Assembly (NCBI RefSeq): GCF_936943645.1 | Contig: NZ_CAKZJO010000091.1 | Coordinates: forward strand, 1-32,790 | DNA: 32,790 nucleotides | Reading direction: 5' to 3' | From: an uncultured Bradyrhizobium sp. | GTDB taxonomy: Bacteria > Pseudomonadota > Alphaproteobacteria > Rhizobiales > Xanthobacteraceae | Part shown: positions 32,392 to 32,790 of the stretch, one piece after another | Layout: each line of letters opens with the position of its first letter | Numbering within the stretch: the first letter of the stretch is position 1 | The notes under the pieces: model-generated | Seen by the model: the letters and a program-made list of their open reading frames with translations, nothing else | The model's database searches: none | Told to the model about the DNA's origin: nothing | Translations under genes and position numbers: made by a program

Positions 32392-32790
32392 ATGGTTGAT
32401 ACCAAGACCCCTGGCGACAAGAAGCTGAGCGTTCCGAGCAAGACGCTATCGCTCAAGCCGCGCGTCGAAACGGGCACTGTGCGCCAGAGCTTCGCCCATG
32501 GCCGCAGCAAGCAGGTGCTGGTCGAGACGCGCGGCAAGCGCCGTAATCCCGGCGCTCCTGAGCCGCAGGCCGCCGAGGTGGCGAAGCCGGCACCCGCCGC
32601 GCCCGCACCGGCACCCTCGCGCCCGGCGCCGCCTGCTCCGCCGCGCAATGCCGGCTCGGGCGTGGTGCTGCGGACGTTGACCGAGGACGAACGCTCGGCC
32701 CGCGCCAGCGCGCTGGCCGATGCGAAAGTTCGCGAAGTCGAAGAGCGCCGCCAGGCCGAGGAAGAGGCTCAGCGCCGCGCCGTTCGCGAA
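32392..32790 (+). CDS. infB: translation initiation factor IF-2, 5' part (cut by window end)
   Basis: The frame from ATG 32392 runs open to the last base (133 codons). The N-terminus MVDTKTPGDKKLSVPSKTLS, the QSFAHGRSKQVLVETRGKRR block and the long Ala/Pro-rich then Arg/Glu-rich (ERRQAEEEAQRR) region are typical of the IF-2 N-terminal extension of alphaproteobacteria. The GTPase domain lies outside the window. AGGA at 32376-32379 is the likely ribosome-binding site, at the long end of normal spacing. It is the last visible gene of the rimP-nusA-ylxR-infB operon. Confidence 0.93.
   Translation, partial: MVDTKTPGDKKLSVPSKTLSLKPRVETGTVRQSFAHGRSKQVLVETRGKRRNPGAPEPQAAEVAKPAPAAPAPAPSRPAPPAPPRNAGSGVVLRTLTEDERSARASALADAKVREVEERRQAEEEAQRRAVRE

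Overview
The window is high-GC DNA from an alphaproteobacterium of the Bradyrhizobium/Rhodopseudomonas group (Nitrobacteraceae). This rests on the gene order murJ-trpS-usp-nfuA-tsaB-rimI-fur-miaB-phoH-ybeY-corC-lnt-phrR-like-trmB-rimP-nusA-ylxR-infB, on a Mur-like Fur protein, on promoters resembling the rhizobial CTTGAC-N17-CTATAT form, and on several families of intergenic palindromic repeats that I associate with this group. No tRNA, rRNA, CRISPR, insertion sequence or prophage was seen.

Left third (about 1-12.5 kb) is a loosely organised metabolic region on both strands: a secreted penicillin-binding-protein-like serine hydrolase behind a 7-TM AraC-type regulator, a pirin, a long-form SAICAR synthase (PurC), a BclA/YddA-like transporter membrane half with no ATPase domain, succinate-semialdehyde dehydrogenase (GabD), a 106-residue protein that looks like a degenerate GIY-YIG domain, an EstB-like serine hydrolase, an acyl-CoA synthetase and a PfkB-family adenosine kinase.

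Middle third (12.6-25.2 kb) is nearly all plus strand and is core housekeeping: lipid II flippase MurJ, TrpS, a universal stress protein, the Fe-S carrier NfuA, then tsaB-rimI-fur, a HAD phosphatase, and the tight run miaB-phoH-ybeY-corC-lnt. tsaB/rimI and corC/lnt share overlapping stop/start codons and the miaB/phoH and ybeY/corC gaps are very short.

Right third (25.2-32.8 kb) holds a PhrR-like XRE regulator, an M20 peptidase translationally coupled to trmB, a convergent DUF2336 gene, and the rimP-nusA-ylxR-infB transcription/translation operon, which runs off the window inside infB. The rimP leader carries a good promoter followed at once by an intrinsic-terminator hairpin, which points to attenuation.

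The right two thirds form a translation-quality neighbourhood: tRNA modification (TsaB, MiaB, TrmB), ribosome maturation and quality control (RimI, YbeY, RimP), elongation and initiation control (NusA, YlxR, IF2), with iron regulation (Fur/Mur) and Fe-S delivery (NfuA) beside the Fe-S enzyme MiaB. No wholly new multi-gene system is evident. The less explained signals are regulatory palindromes, the attenuator, the ATPase-less transporter and the degenerate GIY-YIG-like protein.
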